Source: Vibrio maritimus (GTDB lineage: Bacteria > Pseudomonadota > Gammaproteobacteria > Enterobacterales > Vibrionaceae). From it: a stretch of 64,000 nt of DNA. The stretch is taken from positions 186,001 to 250,000 of the forward strand of contig JYJJ01000002.1 in NCBI GenBank assembly GCA_003263775.1, written 5' to 3'. The position numbers were made by a program, and so were the translations under genes. Positions 1 to 8,945 of the stretch are shown one piece after another (position 1 is the stretch's first letter; every line of letters begins with the position of its first letter). The notes under the pieces were generated by a model. The model saw only the letters and a program-made list of their open reading frames with translations. It searched no databases and was not told the DNA's origin.

Positions 1-315
1 CAGGGCATCTGTGAAGCGCAAATTCGTGATATCGAGTACAAGCTATCTGTCGCGCAAGTAATTGACGTGACTAAGCTAGACAACTCGGGCAAGATCATCT
101 TTGGCTCTACGGTAACTCTCATTGATATCGATACGGATGCTGAGCAGACTTACCAAATCGTGGGTGATGACGAAGCGGATATTAAATCTGGCCGTATCTC
201 AGTAAGCTCACCAATCGCTCGTGGCCTTATCGGTAAAATGGAAGGTGACGAAGTGACTATCGTGACCCCTGGCGGTCAAAAAGACTTCGAAATCGACAAG
301 GTTGCTTACGTTTAA
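1..315 (+). CDS. greA: Transcription elongation factor GreA, C-terminal part (5' end outside window)
   Basis: The reading frame is open from base 1 and ends at a TAA at 313-315. The 104 visible residues are the end of the coiled-coil domain and the FKBP-like C-terminal domain of GreA ([14 protein letters not shown], then [16 protein letters not shown] near the end). GreA binds the RNA polymerase secondary channel and stimulates cleavage of backtracked transcripts. About the first 55 residues lie upstream of the window. A hairpin followed by a T tract lies just downstream. Identification rests on the conserved C-terminal sequence and on the yhbY-rlmE-ftsH neighbourhood, the usual greA setting. 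Confidence 0.96.
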   Translation, partial: QGICEAQIRDIEYKLSVAQVIDVTKLDNSGKIIFGSTVTLIDIDTDAEQTYQIVGDDEADIKSGRISVSSPIARGLIGKMEGDEVTIVTPGGQKDFEIDKVAYV

Positions 316-330
316 GCAATGTTGTTGAGA

Positions 331-359
331 AAAAAGTCGCCCAATTGGCGGCTTTTTTT
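331..359 (+). terminator. Rho-independent terminator of greA
   Basis: A GTCGCC/GGCGGC stem (one G-T pair) with an AATT-containing loop is preceded by an A run and followed by seven T residues, 15 bp after the greA stop. Confidence 0.8.
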
Positions 360-415
360 GTGCCTGCAGTCTGAGTTGTTGTCTTCGTTTTGCTAGCGCT
401 GGTTGTCAGAAAAAT

Positions 416-441
416 GAAAAGGCCGCCTAAGCGACCTTTTC
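416..441 (-). terminator. Probable terminator of yhbY
   Basis: The imperfect inverted repeat AAAAGGCCGC/GCGACCTTTT lies about 45 bp beyond the yhbY stop in the direction of its transcription. The flanking A/T runs make it terminator-like on either strand, and greA and yhbY converge here. Confidence 0.6.
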
Positions 442-485
442 CACTTTGAAACAAATTGTTTCTATAAAACCAACTACTCGGCAAA

Positions 486-782
486 TTACTTGCGTGGCAG
501 TTCGATTTTCTTTTGCTCTGACTGACGGTAAAGAACAAGAGTCTTACCGATAACCTGAACTTTCTCTGCTTTTGTTTCGCGCACAATAGCGTCGATAATC
601 AGCAGTTTAGTTTCACGGTCTTCTGACGCCACTTTCACTTTAATCAGTTCGTGGTGGTCAAGAGCGATTTCGATTTCCGCTAGTACAGCCTCTGTTAGTC
701 CATTTGCGCCCATAAGCACAACGGGTTTCAGTGCGTGTGCTAGGCCTTTTAGGTGCTGTTTTTGTTTGGTGCTTAGGTTCAT
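486..782 (-). CDS. yhbY: Ribosome assembly RNA-binding protein YhbY (CRM domain)
   Basis: Encodes 98 residues beginning MNLSTKQKQHLKGLAHALKP. The frame is open further upstream to 836, but the ATG at 782 matches the usual start and length of the family. A single CRM domain fills the protein, including the signature stretch VVLMGANGLTEAVLAEIE. In E. coli, YhbY associates with the pre-50S ribosomal subunit. It is divergent from rlmE, another 50S maturation gene, with 110 bp between the starts, so the two probably have back-to-back promoters. It converges with greA. Confidence 0.93.
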   Translation of the reverse strand: MNLSTKQKQHLKGLAHALKPVVLMGANGLTEAVLAEIEIALDHHELIKVKVASEDRETKLLIIDAIVRETKAEKVQVIGKTLVLYRQSEQKKIELPRK

Positions 783-892
783 AACGCGGCCAAATTTATT
801 TACTATTAGGGTTGAAAAGTCGTATTTTAACGCCATCTAATGACGAAGACTATACTTTATTCTAAGGCATGCCTTATTGAGTTGGAAATTGA

Positions 893-1522
893 ATGAGTAA
901 GCAAAAACATTCGGCCAGTTCGGGTCGTTGGCTAAAAGAGCATTTTGATGATAAATATGCCAATGAGGCCAGAAGAAAAGGCTATCGTTCACGTGCTATC
1001 TTTAAGATTGAAGAGATTCAAAACAAGGATAAGCTACTGAAACCTGGGATGACTGTGGTTGACCTTGGTGCTGCTCCTGGTGGGTGGTCTCAGTACGCTG
1101 CCAAAGTCGTTGGCGACGAGGGACAAGTGATTGCTTGTGACTTGCTGCCGATGGATCCTATCTCTGGTGTAAGCTTTCTTCAGGGCGATTTTCGTGAAGA
1201 AGCGGTGCTTGATGCACTACTAGAAAGAATCCAACCGGATATGGTCGACGTAGTAATGTCTGATATGGCTCCTAACATGGCAGGTAACTTATCTGTCGAT
1301 CAGCCTAGAGCTATGTATCTTGTTGAACTAGCATTAGATATGTGTCATCAAACTTTAGCCCCTGGCGGCAGTTTCGTAGTGAAAGTGTTCCAAGGTGAAG
1401 GATTTGATGAATACGTAAAACAGGTGCGTGAAGCCTTCAAAGTGGTGAAGATTCGCAAGCCGGACTCATCTAGAGCTCGCTCTCGTGAGGTGTTTATTGT
1501 AGCTAATGGCTTCAAAGGCTGA
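893..1522 (+). CDS. rlmE: 23S rRNA 2'-O-methyltransferase RlmE (FtsJ/RrmJ)
   Basis: A 209-residue SAM-dependent methyltransferase, the family's normal length. It shows the SAM-binding motif [13 protein letters not shown] at about 55-67, the catalytic lysine at K38 (in RSRAIFK), the DMAPN motif around 124, and VVKVFQGEG around 160. It methylates the 2'-O of U2552 in the 23S rRNA A-loop on the 50S subunit, a late heat-inducible maturation step. It sits directly upstream of ftsH as in other Gammaproteobacteria. The gap of 97 bp contains a small CTACAG/CTGTAG hairpin at 1557-1576. Confidence 0.97.
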   Translation: MSKQKHSASSGRWLKEHFDDKYANEARRKGYRSRAIFKIEEIQNKDKLLKPGMTVVDLGAAPGGWSQYAAKVVGDEGQVIACDLLPMDPISGVSFLQGDFREEAVLDALLERIQPDMVDVVMSDMAPNMAGNLSVDQPRAMYLVELALDMCHQTLAPGGSFVVKVFQGEGFDEYVKQVREAFKVVKIRKPDSSRARSREVFIVANGFKG

Positions 1523-1619
1523 ACATTAGTTTACAAAGACAAAATTAACAATGTAGCTACAGCCTAAAAACTGTAGTACCCTACCTTTAATTACAATTAG
1601 TTATCGAGAGGCTGACACC

Positions 1620-3602
1620 TTGAGTGACATGGCAAAGAATTTAATTTTGTGGTTAGTCATCGCCGTTGTGTTGATGTCGGTATTCCAAAGCTTCGGACCG
1701 GGGGAAAGTAACGGTCGAGCGGTAGATTACACCACGTTCGTACAGGAAGTTGGCAATGGCCAGATTCAGGAAGCTCAATTCAAAGACAGCGAGATAACCT
1801 TTACTCGTCGTGGTGGTGGCAGTCGCTTTGTGACTTACATGCCAGTTTATGATCAAAAACTTCTTGATGACCTAATTAACCAAAACGTGAAAGTTTCGGG
1901 TACTCCACCGGAAGAGCAGAGCCTGCTTGGCACTATCTTCATCTCGTGGTTCCCAATGATTCTTCTTATCGGTGTCTGGATCTTCTTTATGCGCCAGATG
2001 CAAGGCGGCGGTGGCAAAGGCGCCATGTCGTTTGGTAAGAGTAAAGCTCGCATGATGAGCGAAGAACAGATTAAGACCACGTTTGCTGACGTTGCAGGTT
2101 GTGACGAAGCAAAAGAGGACGTAAAAGAGCTAGTAGATTACCTACGTGATCCAAGCCGCTTCCAGAAACTGGGCGGTAAGATCCCAACGGGTGTTCTAAT
2201 GGTAGGTCCTCCTGGTACAGGTAAAACGCTCCTTGCTAAAGCGATTGCTGGTGAAGCAAAGGTGCCGTTCTTTACTATTTCAGGTTCTGACTTCGTAGAA
2301 ATGTTCGTGGGTGTGGGTGCATCTCGTGTACGCGACATGTTCGAACAAGCGAAGAAAGCAGCACCTTGTATCATCTTCATTGATGAGATCGATGCGGTAG
2401 GTCGTCAGCGTGGCGCTGGTGTTGGTGGCGGTCACGATGAGCGTGAGCAAACCCTTAACCAAATGCTGGTAGAGATGGATGGTTTCGAAGGTAACGAAGG
2501 TATCATCGTAATCGCGGCAACTAACCGTCCTGACGTACTTGACCCAGCTCTACTTCGTCCAGGTCGTTTTGACCGTCAAGTTGTGGTTGGTTTACCTGAC
2601 GTACGTGGCCGTGAACAGATCTTGAAAGTACACATGCGTAAAGTACCTCTAGCGTCAGACGTAGAGCCATCTTTGATCGCACGTGGTACACCAGGCTTCT
2701 CTGGTGCAGACCTTGCTAACCTAGTGAACGAAGCAGCACTATTTGCCGCTCGTGGTAACAAGCGAAACGTATCTATGGTTGAGTTTGAACTAGCGAAAGA
2801 CAAGATCATGATGGGTGCAGAACGCCGCTCTATGGTGCTTTCTGAAGAAACTAAAGAGTCAACAGCCTACCACGAAGCGGGTCACGCAATCGTTGGTCGC
2901 TTGGTTCCTGAGCACGATCCTGTGTACAAGGTATCTATCATTCCACGTGGTCGTGCACTGGGTGTAACTATGTACCTTCCTGAGCAAGACCGTGTGAGCA
3001 TGTCTCGTCAGCACCTTGAGTCGATGATCTCAAGCTTGTACGGCGGTCGTCTAGCCGAAGAACTAATCTACGGTAAAGACAAAGTATCAACAGGTGCATC
3101 AAACGATATCGAACGTGCGACTGATATTGCTCGTAAGATGGTGACGCAATGGGGCTTCTCTGAAAAACTAGGTCCTCTACTGTACGCAGAAGATGAAGGT
3201 GAAGTATTCCTAGGTCGTAGCGTGACTCAGACTAAACATGTGTCTGGAGAGACTGCGAAACTGATTGATGAAGAAGTTCGTCACATCATTGATCGCAACT
3301 ATGACCGTGCGAAGCAAATCCTAGAAGCAAACATGGATATCATGCACGCAATGAAAGATGCGCTTGTAAAATACGAGACCATCGATGCAGGTCAAATTGA
3401 TGACTTGATGGAGCGTAAAACGGATATTCGTGAGCCAGCAGGTTGGGCTGACCAAGCAGCAGCCCAGCAAGAAAAGGCAGAGGCGAAGCCTGAGCCTAAA
3501 GCTGAAGAACCGAAGGTAGAAGAGCCAGCAGCGCCAGCTGCGGACTCAGAAACCAAGGCTGAAAATGTGTCTTCTGAGCCAACTAAGAAAGACTCAGAAT
3601 AA
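1620..3602 (+). CDS. ftsH: ATP-dependent zinc metalloprotease FtsH
   Basis: A 660-residue inner-membrane AAA+ protease. Two transmembrane segments (about 7-24 and 104-124) flank a periplasmic domain; the AAA domain carries Walker A GPPGTGKT at 196-203, Walker B IIFIDE at 251-256 and the SRH around 301-320. The zinc motif HEAGH is at 418-422. The C-terminal 60 residues are an Ala/Glu/Lys/Pro-rich tail. FtsH degrades membrane proteins, sigma-32 and LpxC. I chose the TTG at 1620 because GAGAGG lies 8 nt upstream; the ATG at 1629, matching the E. coli start, is the alternative and removes three residues. Confidence 0.97.
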   Translation: MSDMAKNLILWLVIAVVLMSVFQSFGPGESNGRAVDYTTFVQEVGNGQIQEAQFKDSEITFTRRGGGSRFVTYMPVYDQKLLDDLINQNVKVSGTPPEEQSLLGTIFISWFPMILLIGVWIFFMRQMQGGGGKGAMSFGKSKARMMSEEQIKTTFADVAGCDEAKEDVKELVDYLRDPSRFQKLGGKIPTGVLMVGPPGTGKTLLAKAIAGEAKVPFFTISGSDFVEMFVGVGASRVRDMFEQAKKAAPCIIFIDEIDAVGRQRGAGVGGGHDEREQTLNQMLVEMDGFEGNEGIIVIAATNRPDVLDPALLRPGRFDRQVVVGLPDVRGREQILKVHMRKVPLASDVEPSLIARGTPGFSGADLANLVNEAALFAARGNKRNVSMVEFELAKDKIMMGAERRSMVLSEETKESTAYHEAGHAIVGRLVPEHDPVYKVSIIPRGRALGVTMYLPEQDRVSMSRQHLESMISSLYGGRLAEELIYGKDKVSTGASNDIERATDIARKMVTQWGFSEKLGPLLYAEDEGEVFLGRSVTQTKHVSGETAKLIDEEVRHIIDRNYDRAKQILEANMDIMHAMKDALVKYETIDAGQIDDLMERKTDIREPAGWADQAAAQQEKAEAKPEPKAEEPKVEEPAAPAADSETKAENVSSEPTKKDSE

Positions 3603-3614
3603 TCACTTCTGATT

Positions 3615-3643
3615 AAGCCCCGAGCCTAGCTCGGGGCTTTTGT
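3615..3643 (+). terminator. Strong terminator between ftsH and folP
   Basis: A perfect 11-bp inverted repeat (AAGCCCCGAGC, loop CTA, GCTCGGGGCTT) is followed by TTT. It ends 15 bp before the folP ATG, so it would separate or attenuate ftsH-folP-glmM transcription. Confidence 0.85.
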
Positions 3644-3657
3644 CGTTTAAAGCAGTT

Positions 3658-4488
3658 ATGATTTTACAAGCAAACCAGAAAACTCTCTCTCTCGATACGC
3701 CACAAGTGATGGGTATCGTCAATGTCACCCCAGATTCTTTTTCTGATGGTGGCAAATTCAATTCAGTGGATGCTGCGCTTGAGCAGGTTGAAGCGATGAT
3801 CGCTTCAGGTGTGACGATTGTTGATATTGGTGGTGAGTCAACACGCCCAGGAGCACCTGACGTTGAGCTGCAAGAAGAGCTTGAGCGTGTTATTCCTGTG
3901 ATTCAGGCGATACGTGAGCGATTTGATGTTTGGATCTCCGTCGACACCAGTAAAGCGGAAGTTATGCGCCAAGCGGTAGCAGCAGGGGCGGATATCATCA
4001 ACGACGTCCGTGCCCTTCAAGAGCCCGGCGCTTTGGAGGTGGCCGCTGAAGCGGGTGTGCCGATCTGTCTTATGCACATGCAAGGGCAGCCGCGCACGAT
4101 GCAAGCGAATCCTACTTATGAAGATCTTCTGACAGATGTGGCACAATTCTTACAAGAGCGTATCTCAGCGTGTGAAGCGGTAGGCATTACACGTGAACAG
4201 CTGATCTTGGATCCCGGTTTCGGATTTGGCAAAACGCTGGAACACAATTATCATTTGCTAGCGCATTTGGATAAGTTTCATCAGTTTGGACTACCCGTGC
4301 TTGCCGGTATGTCGCGAAAGTCGATGATTTTTAAATTGCTTGATAAAGCACCTGCAGACTGTTTAGTAGGGAGCTTAGCTTGCGCTACTCTTGCAGCAGT
4401 GAAAGGGGCACAAATTATCCGTGTTCATGATGCGGCAGAGACTGTCGAGGCGATGAAAATCGTCCAGATGATGCAATCAAACTTATAA
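3658..4488 (+). CDS. folP: Dihydropteroate synthase
   Basis: A TIM-barrel enzyme that joins 4-aminobenzoate to dihydropterin pyrophosphate in folate synthesis; it is the sulfonamide target. Motifs visible are VMGIVNVTPDSFSDGG near the N terminus, GGESTRPGA, and DPGFGFGK with a later GMSRKS. The frame is open to a TTG at 3640, but that TTG lies in the T tract of the upstream terminator. The ATG at 3658 gives 276 residues and an N terminus (MILQANQKTLSLDTPQ) that aligns with E. coli FolP. No good Shine-Dalgarno precedes either start. glmM follows after 19 bp, so the two are co-transcribed. Confidence 0.95.
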   Translation: MILQANQKTLSLDTPQVMGIVNVTPDSFSDGGKFNSVDAALEQVEAMIASGVTIVDIGGESTRPGAPDVELQEELERVIPVIQAIRERFDVWISVDTSKAEVMRQAVAAGADIINDVRALQEPGALEVAAEAGVPICLMHMQGQPRTMQANPTYEDLLTDVAQFLQERISACEAVGITREQLILDPGFGFGKTLEHNYHLLAHLDKFHQFGLPVLAGMSRKSMIFKLLDKAPADCLVGSLACATLAAVKGAQIIRVHDAAETVEAMKIVQMMQSNL

Positions 4489-4507
4489 AAACGAATAAGG
4501 AAATAAA

Positions 4508-5845
4508 ATGTCACAACGACGTTATTTTGGTACCGATGGTGTTCGAGGCAAAGTGGGTCAGTACCCAATCACACCAGATTTCGTACTTAAGCTAGGTTGG
4601 GCTGCTGGTCGAGTGCTTGCAAAGCAAGGCACTAAGAAAGTGATCATTGGTAAAGATACGCGTATTTCAGGCTACATGCTGGAGTCGGCGCTTGAAGCTG
4701 GCCTTTCAGCAGCGGGTCTTAAAGCGATCTTTACCGGTCCATTGCCAACGCCGGCGGTGGCATACCTTACCCAGACTTTCCGCGCGGAAGCGGGTATCGT
4801 GATTTCTGCATCACACAACCCATACTATGACAACGGCATTAAGTTCTTCTCATCGGAGGGCACAAAGCTACCTGACGCGATTGAGCTTGCTATTGAAGAA
4901 GAGCTAGACAAAGACATCGAGTGTGTTGAGTCTTCTGAGCTTGGTAAAGCGAGCCGCCTTAACGATGCTGCTGGTCGCTATATCGAGTTTTGTAAGAGTA
5001 CTTTCCCCCACAATTTAAGCCTAGCGGGTCTAAAAATTGTTATCGATTGTGCGCATGGTGCAACCTATAAAATCGCGCCTTCGGTATTTAAAGAGCTAGG
5101 TGCAGACGTTGTTGCAATTGGTGTTGATCCTGACGGTACTAATATCAACGCTGAAGTGGGTGCGACAGATGTGCGTGCACTACAAGCAAAAGTCGTTGAA
5201 GAGAATGCTGCTCTTGGCCTTGCTTTTGATGGTGACGGCGACCGCATCATCATGGTTGACCACTTAGGTAACAAAGTGGATGGCGACCAAATCGCATACA
5301 TTATTGCACGTGACGCGCTTCGCCGTGGTGAGCTAAAAGGTGGTGTTGTTGGAACCCTAATGACTAACCTTGGCATGGAAAACGGCCTCAAGCAGCTTGG
5401 TATTCCATTTGTTCGTGCCGCCGTCGGTGACCGCTACGTAATGGAACAATTGCTTGAACGTGACTGGCGTATTGGCGCAGAAAACTCTGGTCACGTTATT
5501 CTACTCGACAAAGTGACGACAGGTGATGCGATTGTGGCTGCATTGCAGGTGCTTGCGTCCGTGATTGGAGCGAAGATGTCACTCAATGAGCTTGCTAGTG
5601 GTATGACGCTATACCCACAAGTGCTGATCAATGTTCGCTTCAGTGGCGATGCGAATCCGCTAGAAGCTGACGCTGTGAAGCAGGCGGTCGCCAAAACAGA
5701 AGCCGATCTTGGCGATAAAGGTCGTGTACTACTTCGCAAGTCGGGTACTGAGCCCTTGCTGCGAGTCATGGTTGAAGGCGAGGATGACGCGCTAGTGAAT
5801 CAATCAGCGCAATACATTGCTGATATTGTAAAAGAAAACTGCTAA
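4508..5845 (+). CDS. glmM: Phosphoglucosamine mutase
   Basis: A 445-residue alpha-D-phosphohexomutase converting glucosamine-6-phosphate to glucosamine-1-phosphate, the step before UDP-GlcNAc for peptidoglycan and LPS. The phosphoserine is S102 in SASHNP; the Mg-binding loop is DGDGDR at 241-246; the sugar-specificity motif GAENSGH and the C-terminal phosphate-binding [10 protein letters not shown] are intact. AAGGAAATAAA before the ATG supplies a ribosome site. It forms the classic folP-glmM pair. Confidence 0.97.
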   Translation: MSQRRYFGTDGVRGKVGQYPITPDFVLKLGWAAGRVLAKQGTKKVIIGKDTRISGYMLESALEAGLSAAGLKAIFTGPLPTPAVAYLTQTFRAEAGIVISASHNPYYDNGIKFFSSEGTKLPDAIELAIEEELDKDIECVESSELGKASRLNDAAGRYIEFCKSTFPHNLSLAGLKIVIDCAHGATYKIAPSVFKELGADVVAIGVDPDGTNINAEVGATDVRALQAKVVEENAALGLAFDGDGDRIIMVDHLGNKVDGDQIAYIIARDALRRGELKGGVVGTLMTNLGMENGLKQLGIPFVRAAVGDRYVMEQLLERDWRIGAENSGHVILLDKVTTGDAIVAALQVLASVIGAKMSLNELASGMTLYPQVLINVRFSGDANPLEADAVKQAVAKTEADLGDKGRVLLRKSGTEPLLRVMVEGEDDALVNQSAQYIADIVKENC

Positions 5846-5863
5846 GTCTCGACGAATTAGCAT

Positions 5864-5907
5864 GAGCAAGAATCAAATTAGTTCTTTTGGTTCTTGCTTA
5901 TTTTTTA
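5864..5907 (+). terminator. Terminator after glmM
   Basis: Inverted arms AGCAAGAA at 5865 and TTCTTGCT at 5891 enclose an 18-nt loop, and TTATTTTTTAT follows. It lies 20 bp after the glmM stop. Confidence 0.7.
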
Positions 5908-6124
5908 TATGATTACTCGCTTATTCTTATCGGTAATTGTTCTTTTGCCCTTTTTTTGAGCGTTCAGTTGCTCGGCGAAAGATTTTTGTCATTTTTCTCT
6001 TGTCAGTCAGTGCGGCATTCGCTAGTATTGCCACCGCCTTCACTTAGGAGGCCATAGCCAGGTTTTCAATGCGTTTAGCAAGGAAAGCAGCGCTGGCTCA
6101 ACAATTAGGAACATAGGTGGACAC

Positions 6125-6460
6125 ATGATTCAAGTTCTACTTGTGATTTACCTGTTGGCTGCGCTTGGTGTTATTGGCCTAGTGTTGATTCAACAAGGTA
6201 AAGGCGCAGATATGGGAGCCTCATTCGGTGCTGGCGCTTCAAACACAGTGTTTGGTGCTAGTGGCTCAGGAAATTTCCTAACCCGAATGACTGCAATTTT
6301 TGCAATCGTATTTTTTGTTATCAGCTTAGTACTTGGCAACATGTACACTCACAAAGGTGAGTCTCAATGGGTTGACCCTACTCAAGGTCAAGTGATTGAG
6401 CAAGCAGCTGATACAGCGAGTGATGTCCCAGCTGAAAACAGCGACGAGATCCCTCAATAA
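6125..6460 (+). CDS. secG: Preprotein translocase subunit SecG
   Basis: A 111-residue inner-membrane protein with two hydrophobic helices (about 3-20 and 55-74) separated by the conserved cytoplasmic loop [20 protein letters not shown]. SecG is the third SecYEG subunit and promotes SecA cycling during protein export. AGGTGG lies 9 nt before the ATG. The C-terminal acidic tail is variable in the family. The gene is 279 bp downstream of glmM and 34 bp upstream of a tRNA-Leu, the conserved gamma-proteobacterial arrangement. Confidence 0.95.
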   Translation: MIQVLLVIYLLAALGVIGLVLIQQGKGADMGASFGAGASNTVFGASGSGNFLTRMTAIFAIVFFVISLVLGNMYTHKGESQWVDPTQGQVIEQAADTASDVPAENSDEIPQ

Positions 6461-6494
6461 GTTGATTGATTCTAACGAATCGAAAAGCTTAGAT

Positions 6495-6578
6495 GCCGAG
6501 ATGGTGAAATTGGTAGACACGCTAGCATGAGGTGCTAGTGCCTTTGGTGTGAGGGTTCGAGTCCCTCTCTCGGCACCA
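6495..6578 (+). tRNA. tRNA-Leu(GAG)
   Basis: The 84-nt sequence folds with acceptor GCCGAGA/TCTCGGC, D arm GTG/CAC, anticodon stem CTAGC/GCTAG with loop ATGAGGT (anticodon GAG), a type-II variable arm, T arm GAGGG/CCCTC with TTCGAGT, and an encoded CCA. No promoter is visible in the 34 bp after secG, so it is probably read from secG, as leuU is in E. coli. Confidence 0.97.
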
Positions 6579-6590
6579 TTATTTATAAAC

Positions 6591-6618
6591 TTGTAATACA
6601 GTTTGGTGAGCGTATAAT
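6591..6618 (+). promoter_or_regulatory. Promoter of tRNA-fMet/rimP-nusA-infB
   Basis: TTGTAA at 6591 and a perfect TATAAT at 6613 are separated by 16 bp. The -10 ends 15 bp before the tRNA 5' end, with a GC-containing discriminator. It is the only convincing promoter between tRNA-Leu and the rimP operon. Confidence 0.75.
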
Positions 6619-6633
6619 GCTCAGCAAGTCGGA

Positions 6634-6710
<77 letters not shown>

Positions 6711-6743
6711 ATACTTTCTAAGTGTTGATGGATTGCAAGTTTA

Positions 6744-6860
6744 GCAGTGTGAAAAAATCACTGCACATCGAGAAAACACCAACTATCTTTTTAGGGTGTT
6801 ACTTTTTCTCGATGATCAGGGTCCAGCAACAAAAAACCCCGACTTTCGGGGTTTTTTGTT
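6744..6860 (+). promoter_or_regulatory. Hairpin-rich leader between tRNA-fMet and rimP
   Basis: Three consecutive hairpins are visible: GCAGTG/CACTGC (6744-6764, 6-bp perfect stem); a longer imperfect one (6766-6814) pairing CATCGAGAAA with TTTCTCGATG and AACACC with GGTGTT; and a perfect 15-bp stem (6828-6860) with CCCC/GGGG core and A/T flanks, a typical intrinsic terminator. This leader probably sets how much transcription passes from the tRNA into the operon. Confidence 0.7.
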
Positions 6861-6909
6861 ATTTGCGCTTTTTAAAAGGCAGCAAATACAAGTGCTTGGA
6901 ATTTAAATT

Positions 6910-6929
6910 GGGCTATATGCCCTTTTTTT
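6910..6929 (+). terminator. Terminator-like hairpin before rimP
   Basis: GGGC TATAT GCCC followed by seven T residues ends 17 bp before the rimP ATG. The 13-bp core also occurs in the rpsO terminator. The stem is short, so read-through is expected; it may be an attenuator. Confidence 0.5.
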
Positions 6930-6946
6930 GTTTCTGGAGTGGTTAA

Positions 6947-7402
6947 ATGACTGGTTTAGAAAGACAACTTACAGAATTGCTCGAAGCGCCTGTAGAGGCA
7001 ATTGGCTACGAGCTTGTTGGTTTAGAGTTCATCCGTGCTGGTGAGCATTCTACTCTTCGAATCTATATCGACCATGAAAATGGTATTACTGTTGATGCTT
7101 GCGCAGAAGTAAGTCATCAGGTAAGTGCAGTAATGGACGTCGAAGACCCAATTACGGTGGCTTATAACCTAGAGGTGTCTTCACCAGGCCTAGAAAGACC
7201 ACTTTTCAAAGCAGCACATTACCAACAGTTTATTGGTCACGAGGTCAGCATCGTGTTGAAAATGGCTGTCGGCAACCGTCGTAAGTGGAAAGGTGTAATC
7301 CAATCTATTGATGGCGAGACAGTGACCATCCTTGCCGATGGTAACGAAGAAGAAATGGCGCTAAGCAACATTTCCAAAGCTAACCTTATCCCTAAATTTT
7401 AG
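6947..7402 (+). CDS. rimP: Ribosome maturation factor RimP
   Basis: A 151-residue two-domain protein of standard length that binds the pre-30S subunit and aids 16S rRNA maturation. Recognisable stretches are [24 protein letters not shown] and the linker motif [21 protein letters not shown] precedes the ATG. It is the first protein gene after the initiator tRNA, and nusA follows after 33 bp. The hairpin-rich leader upstream is a likely site for operon control. Confidence 0.96.
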   Translation: MTGLERQLTELLEAPVEAIGYELVGLEFIRAGEHSTLRIYIDHENGITVDACAEVSHQVSAVMDVEDPITVAYNLEVSSPGLERPLFKAAHYQQFIGHEVSIVLKMAVGNRRKWKGVIQSIDGETVTILADGNEEEMALSNISKANLIPKF

Positions 7403-7435
7403 GTCCCTAATAATAAAAGCTTAGAGGCTAGATAA

Positions 7436-8923
7436 ATGAGTAAAGAAATTTTAGCGGTAGTAGAAGCAGTTTCTAACGAGAAAGCTGTTCCTCGTGAGCG
7501 TATTTTTGAAGCGCTAGAGATTGCACTAGCAACCTCTTCCAAGAAAAAACACGAAATCGAAATCGATGTACGTGTTGCCATTGACCGCAAAACAGGTGAA
7601 TTCGAAACCTTCCGCCGCTGGATGGCAGTAGAAGAAGTTGAATTCCCAACGAAAGAAATTTCTATCGAAGCGGCACAATACGACGACGAGTCTATCCAAT
7701 TGGGTGACTTCGTTGAAGAGCAGATCGAGTCAGTAACGTTTGACCGCATCACTACACAAACAGCGAAGCAAGTTATTGTACAGAAAGTACGTGAAGCTGA
7801 GCGCGCGCAAATCGTTGAGCAGTTCATCGACAACGAAGGCGACCTAGTGACAGGTGTGGTTAAGAAAGTTAACCGTGACACCATCATCCTAGACCTTGGT
7901 AACAACGCTGAAGCCGTTATCCTACGTGATGACCAGCTTCCTCGTGAAAACTTCCGTCCAGGCGACCGTGTACGTGGTCTTCTATACAAAGTGGCTCCAG
8001 AAGCTCGCGGCTTCCAGCTATTCATTACTCGTTCTAAGCCAGAAATGCTAGCTGAGCTATTCCGTGTGGAAGTGCCAGAGATTGCTGAAGAGCTTATCGA
8101 GCTGAAAGGTGCAGCACGTGATCCAGGTTCTCGAGCGAAGATCGCCGTGAAAACAAACGACAAGCGTATCGACCCTGTTGGTGCGTGTGTGGGTATGCGT
8201 GGTGCACGTGTACAAGCGGTTTCTGGTGAGCTTGGCGGCGAGCGTATCGATATCGTTCTTTGGGACGATAACCCAGCTCAGTTCGTTATCAATGCAATGG
8301 CGCCAGCAGACGTTGCTTCTATCATCGTTGATGAAGATGCACACGCAATGGACATCGCGGTTGAAGCTGACAACCTAGCGCAAGCTATCGGTCGTAGCGG
8401 TCAAAACGTACGTCTAGCTTCTCAACTAACAGGTTGGGAACTGAACGTTATGACGGTTGCAGACCTTCAGAAGAAACACCAAGAAGAAGCTTCTGCTTCT
8501 ATCGAAAACTTTATGAAGCACCTAGACATCGAGCAAGACTTCGCGGAAATGCTTGTTGAGGAAGGCTTCTCAACTCTAGAAGAAGTGGCATACGTGCCAG
8601 TTAACGAACTTCTAGAAATCGACGGCCTAAACGAAGAGCTTGTAGAAGAGCTTCGTAGCCGTGCAAAAGATGCCCTAACGACACTTGCTCTTGCTCAGGA
8701 AGAGTCATTCGAAGGTGTTGATCCAGCTGAAGACCTACTAGCACTAGAAGGTCTAGAGCGTGAAATGGCATTTAAACTGGCTGCAAAAGGTGTAGCTACT
8801 CTTGAAGACCTTGCAGACCAAGGTGTCGATGAGCTAGAGGGCATTGAAGGGCTAACAGAAGAGCGCGCAGGTGAGCTAATCATGGCTGCACGTAACATCT
8901 GTTGGTTCGGCGACGAAGAATAA
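7436..8923 (+). CDS. nusA: Transcription termination/antitermination factor NusA
   Basis: A 495-residue protein with the N-terminal RNA polymerase-binding domain, an S1 domain (about 135-200, [20 protein letters not shown]), two KH domains (with [15 protein letters not shown] and [14 protein letters not shown]), and two C-terminal acidic repeats as in E. coli. It modulates pausing, intrinsic termination and rRNA antitermination. AGAGGCTAGATAA precedes the ATG. infB follows after 22 bp. Confidence 0.97.
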   Translation: MSKEILAVVEAVSNEKAVPRERIFEALEIALATSSKKKHEIEIDVRVAIDRKTGEFETFRRWMAVEEVEFPTKEISIEAAQYDDESIQLGDFVEEQIESVTFDRITTQTAKQVIVQKVREAERAQIVEQFIDNEGDLVTGVVKKVNRDTIILDLGNNAEAVILRDDQLPRENFRPGDRVRGLLYKVAPEARGFQLFITRSKPEMLAELFRVEVPEIAEELIELKGAARDPGSRAKIAVKTNDKRIDPVGACVGMRGARVQAVSGELGGERIDIVLWDDNPAQFVINAMAPADVASIIVDEDAHAMDIAVEADNLAQAIGRSGQNVRLASQLTGWELNVMTVADLQKKHQEEASASIENFMKHLDIEQDFAEMLVEEGFSTLEEVAYVPVNELLEIDGLNEELVEELRSRAKDALTTLALAQEESFEGVDPAEDLLALEGLEREMAFKLAAKGVATLEDLADQGVDELEGIEGLTEERAGELIMAARNICWFGDEE

Positions 8924-8945
8924 TAATCAGCAAGGAGGTAGTTGC

